A stretch of DNA of 64,000 nucleotides from Paenibacillus glycanilyticus (GTDB lineage Bacteria; Bacillota; Bacilli; Paenibacillales; Paenibacillaceae): NCBI RefSeq assembly GCF_023715145.1, contig NZ_JAMBNP010000002.1, positions 124,001-188,000 of the forward strand, given 5' to 3'. The translations under genes and the position numbers were made by a program. A model generated the notes under the pieces. That model searched no databases. It saw nothing but the letters and a program-made list of their open reading frames with translations, and was not told where the DNA came from. Within the stretch, counting starts at the first letter, position 1. The number at the start of each line of letters is the position of its first letter. Positions 9,026 to 15,829 of the stretch are shown here, piece after piece.

Positions 9026-9784
9026 ATGCTAGAAGATGTGCTGAGACAGGTGCAGGACGGCAGGCTTAGCGCGGAGGAGGCGGCCAAACAACTGGCGACC
9101 TTCGAGAATCTGGGCTTTGCCAAGGTTGATCATCACCGCAAGAAACGCCAAGGCTTCCCTGAGATTGTGTACGGCGAGGGCAAGACGGCAGAGCATATTA
9201 TCGGAATTGCCAAGTCATTGCAGGCGCAAAATCATGAGGTGTTGATTACCCGGGTGTCTCGGGAAAAGGCGGAGCAGATCCGAAGCAGCTGCCCTGAATA
9301 TAACTATGATCCTGTAGCCAAAGTGCTGTTCTGGAAGCATTCGGATAATCAGGAGAGCAGGCTTAAAGGATACGTAGCCGTATTGGCAGCCGGGACATCG
9401 GATTTAGCCGTCGCGGAAGAAGCGGCCGTTACGGCCGAAGTGCTGGGGAGCCAAGTGCGCCGTTTCTATGATGTTGGAGTTGCGGGCATTCACCGCCTGC
9501 TGCATCACGCGGAAGAGATTCAGCAGGCAGCCGTTTCGGTTGTTGTTGCCGGAATGGAAGGGGCGCTGCCAAGCGTGGTTGGCGGGCTTGTCGCCCATCC
9601 GGTTATTGCGGTTCCGACAAGCGTAGGCTACGGCGCGAGCTTCAATGGACTGTCGGCGCTCCTTACCATGCTGAATTCATGCGCGTCCGGCATCAGCGTC
9701 GTCAATATCGACAACGGATTTGGCGGCGGTTACAACGCTGCCTTGATCCATCAGCTTATTAACAAAGGAGCCGCTGGCTTATGA
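9026..9784 (+). CDS. larB: Nickel-pincer cofactor biosynthesis protein LarB
   Basis: 252 residues. LarB carboxylates and hydrolyses nicotinic acid adenine dinucleotide to give pyridinium-3,5-dicarboxylate mononucleotide, the first step of cofactor synthesis. The C-terminal half is a PurE-like (AIR carboxylase) domain: AAGTSDLAVAEEA, VVVAGMEGALPSVVGGL and PTSVGYGASFNGL are characteristic. AAGAGGTG lies 8 bases before the ATG. The stop codon overlaps the larC start (ATGA at 9781), indicating translational coupling. Confidence 0.93.
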   Translation: MLEDVLRQVQDGRLSAEEAAKQLATFENLGFAKVDHHRKKRQGFPEIVYGEGKTAEHIIGIAKSLQAQNHEVLITRVSREKAEQIRSSCPEYNYDPVAKVLFWKHSDNQESRLKGYVAVLAAGTSDLAVAEEAAVTAEVLGSQVRRFYDVGVAGIHRLLHHAEEIQQAAVSVVVAGMEGALPSVVGGLVAHPVIAVPTSVGYGASFNGLSALLTMLNSCASGISVVNIDNGFGGGYNAALIHQLINKGAAGL

Positions 9785-10701
9785 AAACCTTATATATAGA
9801 CTGCTTTTCCGGCATTAGCGGAGATATGTTTATCGGCGCTCTTCTGGATGCAGGCGGAGATGCGGTGCAACTGCAGGAGGAGTTGAAGAAGCTCCAGATC
9901 AATGACGAGTATGCCTTGATCTGGAAGCATGTGATGAAGAACGGTATCAAAGCGACGAAGTTTGATATTGAGCTGAAGCATGAGGAGCATAGTCATAAGC
10001 ACGATCATGCGCACGGACATGATCACGATCACGGCCACAGTCACGATCACGGCCACAGTCACGATCATAGTCACAGTCATGATCACGGCCACGGCCACAG
10101 CCACAGCCACAGCCACAGCCACAGCCACAGCCACGATCATAGTCACAGTCATGATCACACACACAATCATGATCACGGCCATCACCACCATGATCACCGC
10201 GCGTACAAGGACATCGTCCAGCTTATCGAGAAGTCAGCTTTGGCTGATCCGGTCAAGCAAACGGCGCTGCGGATTTTCAAGAAAATCGGAGAGGCCGAAG
10301 GCAAGATTCACGGCCTGCCGCTGGAACAGGTTCATTTTCACGAGGTAGGCGCCGTCGATTCCATCGTTGATATCGTTGGCGCTGCCATTCTGCTTCATCA
10401 GCTGCAGATTACAACGGTGAAATGTGCTCCCGTACCGGTTGGGGTTGGCCGAATTCGTATCGACCATGGCATTTATCCGGTGCCTGCGCCGGCAACGCTG
10501 GAAATGCTGAAAGGCATTCCGATTGAGCAGTCGGCAATCCGGGCGGAGCTGACTACGCCTACCGGTGCTGCTATTGCGGCGGTGCTTGCGGAGAGCTTTG
10601 GACCCATGCCTTCGTTCAAGGTTGAGGCTATCGGTTATGGTGCGGGGACAAAAACGTTCCCGGATCAGCCGAATGTGCTGCGCGTCGTAATTGGCGAATA
10701 G
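9781..10701 (+). CDS. larC1: Nickel insertion protein LarC, N-terminal part, with long histidine-rich segment
   Basis: 306 residues. LarC inserts nickel into the bis-thiocarboxylate nucleotide to finish the pincer cofactor. The N-terminal part starts YIDCFSGISGDM, typical of LarC; the second part has HFHEVGAVDSIVDIVGA and the nucleotide-related TPTGAAIAAVLA. Between them, residues about 66-140 are an exceptional run of some 40 histidines alternating with Asp, Ser and Gly, presumably a nickel store or chelator. The frame ends in TAG at 10699; the C-terminal half of LarC is supplied by a separate gene at 10728. Starts 1 base before the end of larB. Confidence 0.92.
   Translation: MKTLYIDCFSGISGDMFIGALLDAGGDAVQLQEELKKLQINDEYALIWKHVMKNGIKATKFDIELKHEEHSHKHDHAHGHDHDHGHSHDHGHSHDHSHSHDHGHGHSHSHSHSHSHSHDHSHSHDHTHNHDHGHHHHDHRAYKDIVQLIEKSALADPVKQTALRIFKKIGEAEGKIHGLPLEQVHFHEVGAVDSIVDIVGAAILLHQLQITTVKCAPVPVGVGRIRIDHGIYPVPAPATLEMLKGIPIEQSAIRAELTTPTGAAIAAVLAESFGPMPSFKVEAIGYGAGTKTFPDQPNVLRVVIGE
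9979..10197 (+). repeat. Simple repeats coding the LarC histidine tract
   Basis: The DNA is built from near-perfect 6- and 12-base units such as CACAGC and CACGATCA, including at least five CACAGC units in a row. Such tracts change length easily by slippage, so the number of histidines may differ between strains. All unit lengths are multiples of three, so changes would keep the frame. Confidence 0.85.
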
Positions 10702-10727
10702 TTGCGCTAGATAGGAGTCGTGCGTAG

Positions 10728-11216
10728 ATGAATAACCATCCGGCATATGAGCATGAAGACAGCGGCATGATCAAGATGGAAGTAAACCTGGACGATATAC
10801 CGGGCGAATGGCTTGGTTACGTGATGGACTTGCTATTTGAGGAAGGCGCCAACGATGTGTTTTACACTCCGATCTATATGAAGAAGAACAGGCCGGGGAC
10901 GATGCTCCAGCTGTTGTGCGCGAGGGAAAAGGCAGATGCCATGAAGGACATCCTGTTCCGGGAGACAACAACGCTGGGCATCCGGTATTATCCGCTGACG
11001 GTTCACCGGCTGGAGCGGGTATTCGAGAAGGTTCAGACAGAGTGGGGGCCTGTCACCGTCAAGAAAGGCCTCTATAACGGAGAGGTTGTCCAATGGGCGC
11101 CCGAGTACGAGGATTGTAAGCAGATTGCGAATTCTATTGGCATCCCTCTTAAACAAGTTTATGATAGAGTTCGGATGGAACAAAATGGGTATAGAGAAAG
11201 AGACAAAAACCTTTAG
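10728..11216 (+). CDS. larC2: Nickel insertion protein LarC, C-terminal part
   Basis: 162 residues matching the C-terminal, CTP-related domain of LarC (MIKMEVNLDDIPGEWLGYVMDLLFEEGANDVFY). In L. plantarum LarC is made by a programmed frameshift between larC1 and larC2. Here the LarC2 frame is closed by TAG at 10725 directly before its own ATG, and TAGGAG lies about 10 bases upstream, so the two halves appear to be made as separate proteins. The gene ends inside the ribosome binding site of the nickel permease. Confidence 0.88.
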   Translation: MNNHPAYEHEDSGMIKMEVNLDDIPGEWLGYVMDLLFEEGANDVFYTPIYMKKNRPGTMLQLLCAREKADAMKDILFRETTTLGIRYYPLTVHRLERVFEKVQTEWGPVTVKKGLYNGEVVQWAPEYEDCKQIANSIGIPLKQVYDRVRMEQNGYRERDKNL

Positions 11217-11227
11217 GAGGATCATGG

Positions 11228-11872
11228 ATGGGGAGTTTAATAACGGTACTGCTTCTTGGCCTGGTATTGGGAATTAAGCATTCGATCGAACCCGATCATA
11301 TTATCGCGGTCTCAACGATGGTCAGCAATCAGAAGAAGCTGTGGCGCTCTACGTTAACGGGGATATTCTGGGGAATCGGGCATACCAGCACGTTGTTCAT
11401 CGTTGGCATGGTGCTCGTCCTGTTAAAGGGGGAGCTGCCGGAAGTATGGGCGATGTCTTTGGAGTTTCTGGTCGGAATTATGCTGGTGTATCTGGGCTTC
11501 AAGAACTTTGTATCGGTTAAAGCCGCTTACCGGCAATCTCACCAGCACGACAGGTCCTCTCTCGTAAAAGTAACGGTGATCGGATTTATACATGGCCTCG
11601 CCGGAAGCGCCGCCATGGTTATTCTGACCTTGTCGACAGTTGAATCTGTGTGGGAGTGCGCATTGTACATTCTGGTGTTTGGCATCGGAACGATTACGGG
11701 TATGCTGATCTTCACAACCCTGTTAGGCATTCCTTTTGTGTACAGCAAGTCGAGCATAAGGTGGAACCGCGGCCTGATGCAGGCTGCCGGCACCGTAAGC
11801 TTTTTATTCGGGATTTATTATATGTACAACCTTGGGGTTACGGAGGGGCTGTTTGAGTTATGGGTGAAATAA
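11228..11872 (+). CDS. Nickel permease of the NicO/UreH type
   Basis: 214 residues with about six hydrophobic segments. The motif HSIEPDHI in the first segment corresponds to the metal-binding HxxxxDH signature of nickel/cobalt and UreH-type permeases; further conserved glycine-rich HGLAGSAAM and GIGTITGM stretches agree. AGGAGG is 7 bases before the ATG and the larC2 stop lies within that site, so translation is coupled. Placement as the last gene of the lar operon supports nickel uptake for the cofactor. UreH proteins of sulfite-exporter type are an alternative family name for the same fold. Confidence 0.82.
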   Translation: MGSLITVLLLGLVLGIKHSIEPDHIIAVSTMVSNQKKLWRSTLTGIFWGIGHTSTLFIVGMVLVLLKGELPEVWAMSLEFLVGIMLVYLGFKNFVSVKAAYRQSHQHDRSSLVKVTVIGFIHGLAGSAAMVILTLSTVESVWECALYILVFGIGTITGMLIFTTLLGIPFVYSKSSIRWNRGLMQAAGTVSFLFGIYYMYNLGVTEGLFELWVK

Positions 11873-11900
11873 CGAAATAACCGCTCGTCAAGGCAAGAGA

Positions 11901-11945
11901 ACGGGAAGAGATCATGGCGTTCCATGATGGTACTCCCGTATTTTT
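11901..11945 (+). terminator. Terminator of the nickel-pincer operon
   Basis: ACGGG and ATCATGG pair with CCATGAT and CCCGT around a short loop, followed by ATTTTT. Rho-independent type, 29 bases after the permease stop. Confidence 0.75.
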
Positions 11946-12091
11946 GCGTTTATAGGAAGCCGTTCTATATAGTCCTAAGGAACTGTACACAAAACAGAAT
12001 AATTTGGTAAAATTAGTATTACCTTTAAATGGATGGTGATGATCAGATAGGTAAGACAGACTATTTTGATGCCGATGGAGGAATGTAGAGC

Positions 12092-12436
12092 ATGCTGCTG
12101 CAAGACCATGTTGAGGTGAAAGAATCCGATCGCCAGAAAGTGAAGCAGCTGCTGAGAGCTTACCCGTCAATGAAAGCGATAGTCGATATTTCCGTGTGGG
12201 ATCATAGGGTTGACCAAATTGCTGAATATGCCGGAAAATGCAAAGCGATCGAACGGGCGCTGGAGGCGCTGCCTTATGAAGGAAAGGAAATTTTGACCCG
12301 GTGTTTTTTTGAGCAGAAAAAGGATAAATACATATATGAATTCGTGCTGAAGATACCAAAGAGTACTTATGATGTCTACAAATCGAGAGCGATCCATACG
12401 ATATCCTCCATTTTAAAAGCAGCCAATATGATCTAA
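12092..12436 (+). CDS. ArpU/Xpf-like phage late-gene regulator
   Basis: 114 residues with a sigma-70 region 4-like helix-turn-helix in the C-terminal half (LPYEGKEILTRCFF ... IPKSTYDVYKSRAIHTI). Small proteins of this type (ArpU, PBSX Xpf) switch on late structural genes of Gram-positive phages. GGAGGAA lies 8 bases before the ATG and the gene has its own terminator. It stands directly ahead of the tail cluster and is the only regulatory gene in it, so it probably controls expression of the tail operon. No lysogeny repressor or integrase is next to it. Confidence 0.7.
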   Translation: MLLQDHVEVKESDRQKVKQLLRAYPSMKAIVDISVWDHRVDQIAEYAGKCKAIERALEALPYEGKEILTRCFFEQKKDKYIYEFVLKIPKSTYDVYKSRAIHTISSILKAANMI

Positions 12437-12455
12437 CATACGATAGCGAAAACAC

Positions 12456-12480
12456 AAGCTTCCTTCGGGGAGCTTTTTTT
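12456..12480 (+). terminator. Terminator after the phage regulator
   Basis: AAGCTTCC, loop TTCG, GGGAGCTT followed by a T run. It separates the regulator from the structural genes. The 160 bases that follow contain no convincing gene and should hold the late promoter, which I cannot identify by sequence alone. Confidence 0.85.
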
Positions 12481-12643
12481 ATGCCTTTTTTTGCTGGCCG
12501 GAGGCTCATCGCCCTTGTCCTGAACAAAAACGAGGCATTCCTTAGGCAGATCTGGTACGCAACTCATACAAGGGATGTACCGAAAGTAAGCCCTGCTCGG
12601 CTTACACTGAAACAGATTACCTTCCATAAGGGGCTGATCGATT

Positions 12644-13093
12644 TTGTTTGCGGATATTCATTCGATTGCGGCCTTTTGCGGGAACCTTATCAGCGCTGAA
12701 ATGTACATCGGCGATGTTCCCGAAGAGAAGACGATTCCGGCCTTGGCTTTTCCGCCGCCCCGAATCGTAGACGGTCCGGGCAACCTGGCATCATTCCGCA
12801 AGACGTACACGCTGATCGTCAAGGTGTTCGAAGACACCGACAGCAAGGCCTTCATGGCTGCGGAGCGTATTGCGGATGCCATCCGCTACCCCCGTTACCG
12901 GATCCCTTGCCTGACTGAGGATGGAACGGCTACGGGCGAGTTCATTCGGATCGACAAGCTGGACCTGCAGATGGGCGGTACGGGCGAAGCTCAATTAACG
13001 CTGGAGTGGTCCAGACAGATTGGTTTTGAAAGGGAGTCGTACGAGAAAGTAAATACCTTAACGGTTATGGAAAGGGTGAAAAGCGATGCCTAG
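12644..13093 (+). CDS. Probable tail terminator / tail completion protein
   Basis: 149 residues starting at TTG with AAGGGG 10 bases upstream; an ATG at 12700 exists but has no ribosome binding site. It has no membrane segment. Size and position directly ahead of the sheath gene match the tail-terminator-like protein of PBSX-type tail clusters, and the pattern of a short acidic start, a beta-rich centre (YTLIVKVFEDTD, IRYPRYRIP) and a C-terminal amphipathic end agrees with that fold. In a head-less particle it would cap the tail end. No catalytic motif is seen; the call depends chiefly on context. Overlaps the next gene by 8 bases. Confidence 0.55.
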   Translation: MFADIHSIAAFCGNLISAEMYIGDVPEEKTIPALAFPPPRIVDGPGNLASFRKTYTLIVKVFEDTDSKAFMAAERIADAIRYPRYRIPCLTEDGTATGEFIRIDKLDLQMGGTGEAQLTLEWSRQIGFERESYEKVNTLTVMERVKSDA

Positions 13094-13346
13094 ACCAAGG
13101 AAAAGCGAAGTTCAGCCGCCGCCGGCACAAGCGTCCGCAGAAGCAATCGAGAGCGCAACGGTTGCTGGAGCGGAAATAGCGGAGACGCGATATTCTGCAC
13201 AAAGTTTGCGCCGTAATGCGCGGGAGCTGTTCCGGGTTAATCCGGAAGTGGTTGACGGGGCTCTATACGGAACGAGCGCTCAAGAGCTTACCATTGCGGA
13301 AGCGCAAACGTTAATTAAAGCCTATTTGCAAAGGGAGGTTCGTTAA
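13086..13346 (+). CDS. Small protein preceding the tail sheath gene
   Basis: 86 residues: a proline- and alanine-rich flexible start, then a compact segment (LFRVNPEVVDGALYG ... AEAQTLIKAYLQREV). Similar small proteins stand directly ahead of sheath genes in many Gram-positive contractile-tail clusters and the C-terminal pattern VNPEVVxGALYG with a following helix is recurrent there. Role unknown; it may be an assembly factor. The start overlaps the end of the previous gene and the stop lies 2 bases before the sheath ATG, so it is part of one tightly packed operon. Confidence 0.75.
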   Translation: MPRPRKSEVQPPPAQASAEAIESATVAGAEIAETRYSAQSLRRNARELFRVNPEVVDGALYGTSAQELTIAEAQTLIKAYLQREVR

Positions 13347-13347
13347 G

Positions 13348-14703
13348 ATGGCGGGAGGAACATGGATTCAAGGCGTAGAGAAGGTAAGGCCCGGTCTGTA
13401 TATGAATTTCAAAATCGCGGCGCTGGAGCGGATTAAATCCGGCGAGCGCGGAACGGTGACCATGCCCCTTGAGCTGAGCTGGGGACAGTCGCGTACGTTC
13501 CTGAAGATTGAGACCGACAGCGATGTGCTGGAGCTGCTGGGCTATGACATCAATGATCCCAAGGTGATCAAGGTCCGCGAAGCGAAAAAGCGGGCAAAGA
13601 CGCTGCTTATCTATAGGCTGAACGAAGGAGACCGCGCAAAAGCGACATTTGGCACCGATCCAAACGTTACGACGGCAACCGCCGTACATACAGGCATCCG
13701 AGGCAATGATATTGCGATTGCATCGGAGGATGATCCATCCGGCGCTGCGAAGAAGCTGGTCAAGACGCTCGTAAGCGGCCGCGTTGTTGATCAGCAGCTC
13801 GTCAGCAGCGCATCGGAGCTGAAGCCCAATGCCTGGGTTACGTTCTCGGGCGCAGCCGGCGTTGACAAGACGGCTGGCGCTCCGCTTACCGGCGGCACTG
13901 ACGCGGCGGTAAAAGGCGAGGACCATACGGCCTATCTGGAAGCAACGGAGACGCAGCATTTTGATGTCATCGCCTATCCGTTCTCGGATCCTGGGTTGAA
14001 AATTTCGTTCATCTCGTTTATCAAGCGGATGCGCGAGGAAGAAGGCAAGAAGATTCAAGGCGTGATCGCATCGCCGGTGAATAACGGGGCGTTCGCCAAT
14101 ATCTCGGACTATGAGGGGATCGTGAGCGTGGGGAATGGCGTGGTCCTGCTGGACGGATCATCGCTTAGCGCGCTTGATGCCGTTGCTTGGGTAGCGGGCG
14201 CAACCGCCGGCGCTTCCATCATCCAGTCCAATACGTACAGCGCTTATGAAGGGGCCGTAGACGCCAATCCCCGACTGAAGAACAGCCAGGTGATCGAAGC
14301 GCTTAAGAAAGGCCAGTTCGTCTTTGTCCATGACGGCGTGAAGGTGAAGGTGGAGCAGGATCTTAACTCTCTCGTTTCCTATTCGCAGACGCGTAACGGC
14401 CGTTTCTCCAAGAACCGCGTAGTCCGTGTCCTGGACGCGATCGCGAATGATTTTGCCCGCGTGGCGAATGACAGCTATATTGGCAAAATCGATAATAACG
14501 GGGACGGACATGCGCTTCTGAAGGCCGCCGCCAACCAGTATTTACGCGATCTCCAAGACGCCGGCGCCATTCAGAACGTTGATTTCATCAAGGATTTCGA
14601 GATTGATACCGTTCGCTCGGTTGGAGATGAGGTCTACGTTAATTTGGGCATACAGCCGGTTGATAGCATGGAGAAATTCTTCTTTACAGTGGAGGTGCGA
14701 TAA
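13348..14703 (+). CDS. xkdK: Contractile tail sheath protein (XkdK-like)
   Basis: 451 residues, matching the length of PBSX-type sheath proteins. The start (GTWIQGVEKVRPGLYMNFK) and the conserved core (GVIASPVNNGAFANISDYEGIVSVGNG; NPRLKNSQVIEALKKGQFVFVHDG; NRVVRVLDAIANDF) are typical of phage tail sheath family members. The protein assembles around the tube and contracts to drive it through the target envelope. GGGAGG precedes the ATG. Its presence shows that the particle is contractile (myovirus/R-type) rather than flexible. Confidence 0.95.
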   Translation: MAGGTWIQGVEKVRPGLYMNFKIAALERIKSGERGTVTMPLELSWGQSRTFLKIETDSDVLELLGYDINDPKVIKVREAKKRAKTLLIYRLNEGDRAKATFGTDPNVTTATAVHTGIRGNDIAIASEDDPSGAAKKLVKTLVSGRVVDQQLVSSASELKPNAWVTFSGAAGVDKTAGAPLTGGTDAAVKGEDHTAYLEATETQHFDVIAYPFSDPGLKISFISFIKRMREEEGKKIQGVIASPVNNGAFANISDYEGIVSVGNGVVLLDGSSLSALDAVAWVAGATAGASIIQSNTYSAYEGAVDANPRLKNSQVIEALKKGQFVFVHDGVKVKVEQDLNSLVSYSQTRNGRFSKNRVVRVLDAIANDFARVANDSYIGKIDNNGDGHALLKAAANQYLRDLQDAGAIQNVDFIKDFEIDTVRSVGDEVYVNLGIQPVDSMEKFFFTVEVR

Positions 14704-14706
14704 GCC

Positions 14707-15156
14707 ATGGCAAAATTCCGTGCGGATAATACGATTAACGGCCGGGAAGCAAGATTGTTCATTGACAGCGAGGAAATCGGATACGCCAAATCGTTTGAGG
14801 CGACGATCGAGAAGAACAAGGTGGATGTGGCGGTTCTCGGCAACCGCTGGCTTGGCAAGAAGACGACTTCCTTAAGCGGTACGGGGACGCTGACCCTCTA
14901 TAAAGTAACAACGAAGTTCTCGAAAATGCTGCTGGAGTACGCAACGACGGGCAAGGATGTCTATTTCACGCTGCAAGGCGTGCTCGATGATCCGGGTGCC
15001 GGACGCGGTACAGAGCGAATAACGCTGCTCAACTGCAATATTGATTCGGTGAAGATCGGCCAGTTCAACGTTGAAGCAGAGGTCCTGGAGGAAGAAATTC
15101 CGTTTACCTTCGAAGGGGCGGAAATTCCGGAGGCGCTTAAGGACGGCTTTGAATAA
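14707..15156 (+). CDS. xkdM: Tail tube protein (XkdM-like)
   Basis: 149 residues, with the usual order of directly following the sheath gene. The sequence (INGREARLFIDSEEIGYAKSFEATIEKNKVDVAVLG ... GTGTLTLYKVTTKFSKML) is characteristic of XkdM-type tube proteins that polymerise into the inner tube. GGAGGTGCG lies ahead of the ATG. Three bases separate it from the sheath stop, so both are made from one message in the large amounts needed for assembly. Confidence 0.93.
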   Translation: MAKFRADNTINGREARLFIDSEEIGYAKSFEATIEKNKVDVAVLGNRWLGKKTTSLSGTGTLTLYKVTTKFSKMLLEYATTGKDVYFTLQGVLDDPGAGRGTERITLLNCNIDSVKIGQFNVEAEVLEEEIPFTFEGAEIPEALKDGFE

Positions 15157-15185
15157 TACTCTCAAATTCGGAAGGGGAATGAACC

Positions 15186-15623
15186 ATGACAACAGCAACA
15201 AAGTCGATGAATGTATTCATGAAGGGCAAGGCGAAGCAAGCGGTAATCGAAGAGGTTGTTGTATCGCGGCGTTACGAGGACGAGGACGGCAACCCGATTC
15301 CCTTCCGTCTGAAGGCCGTAGATACGAAGCGGATTGAAGATTTGCAGGATGAATGCACGGTGCCTCAATTCAAGAAGGGCAAGAAGGTTGGCGAGGAGGT
15401 GGACTGGAAACGGTTCGCCTGCCGTCTCGCGGTTGAAACAACCGTATATCCGGATTTCCGCGATCAGGAGCTCCTAAGCAGCTATGGTCTCGTTGATCCC
15501 TGCGATCTGGTGAAGGAAATCTTGAACGTTGGCGGCGAATATGCCGAGCTTATTCAAGCGGTTCAGCGCGTCAACGGCTTTGATACCGACTTCGAAGAGC
15601 TGGTGGACGACGCAAAAAACTAA
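15186..15623 (+). CDS. xkdN: Tail assembly chaperone (XkdN-like), short form
   Basis: 145 residues; position between tube and tape measure genes and the sequence (LQDECTVPQFKKGKKVGEEVDWKRF, LVDPCDLVKEILNVGGEY) identify it as the XkdN-type chaperone that coats the tape measure protein during tail assembly. GGAAGGGGA precedes the ATG. The last codons are GCA AAA AAC TAA, which is a perfect -1 slippery heptamer directly before the stop; see the next entry for the extended form. Lambda G/GT and many other phages make short and long chaperones this way. Confidence 0.88.
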   Translation: MTTATKSMNVFMKGKAKQAVIEEVVVSRRYEDEDGNPIPFRLKAVDTKRIEDLQDECTVPQFKKGKKVGEEVDWKRFACRLAVETTVYPDFRDQELLSSYGLVDPCDLVKEILNVGGEYAELIQAVQRVNGFDTDFEELVDDAKN

Positions 15624-15799
15624 TCCGCAGTGGTGATTATCATGCGCTGATCTCTCACCGGGTCTGGCAGAAGCATCATCTTGCCCCTCAGGAGCTATGG
15701 CAAATGGATGATTACCACCGGGCATTTATTTATGCTTCCGAATTCATCGAGATGGATGCGGAGCGGAAAGCTGCGCGTGCGCAAGGCCGAAGCGGGTAA
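15614..15799 (+). CDS. Programmed -1 frameshift extension of the tail assembly chaperone
   Basis: A AAA AAC at 15614-15620 is in the exact phase needed for tandem slippage (GCA AAA AAC TAA). After a -1 shift reading continues CTA ATC CGC and stays open for 59 codons to TAA at 15797, giving a 204-residue fusion. The extension (HALISHRVWQKHHL, LWQMDDYHRAFIYASEF) has a normal protein composition and resembles the second chaperone segment found in other tails. It has no start codon with a ribosome binding site of its own, so frameshifting is the likely route. It ends 30 bases before the tape measure gene. Confidence 0.85.
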   Translation, partial: KKLIRSGDYHALISHRVWQKHHLAPQELWQMDDYHRAFIYASEFIEMDAERKAARAQGRSG

Positions 15800-15829
15800 C
15801 GTACGCGCGGGGGAAGGAGGCGGTTATGC

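Noticed and set aside
9790..10197. Minus-strand frame full of valine and methionine repeats
   Set aside because: Antisense reading of the LarC histidine codons.
10690..10728. Programmed frameshift joining LarC1 and LarC2 as in L. plantarum
   Set aside because: The LarC2 frame is closed by TAG at 10725 just before its own ATG with a ribosome binding site.
12481..12699. Open frame of 72 codons between the phage regulator and the first structural gene
   Set aside because: Begins in the T run of a terminator, has no ribosome binding site and overlaps the next gene in another frame.
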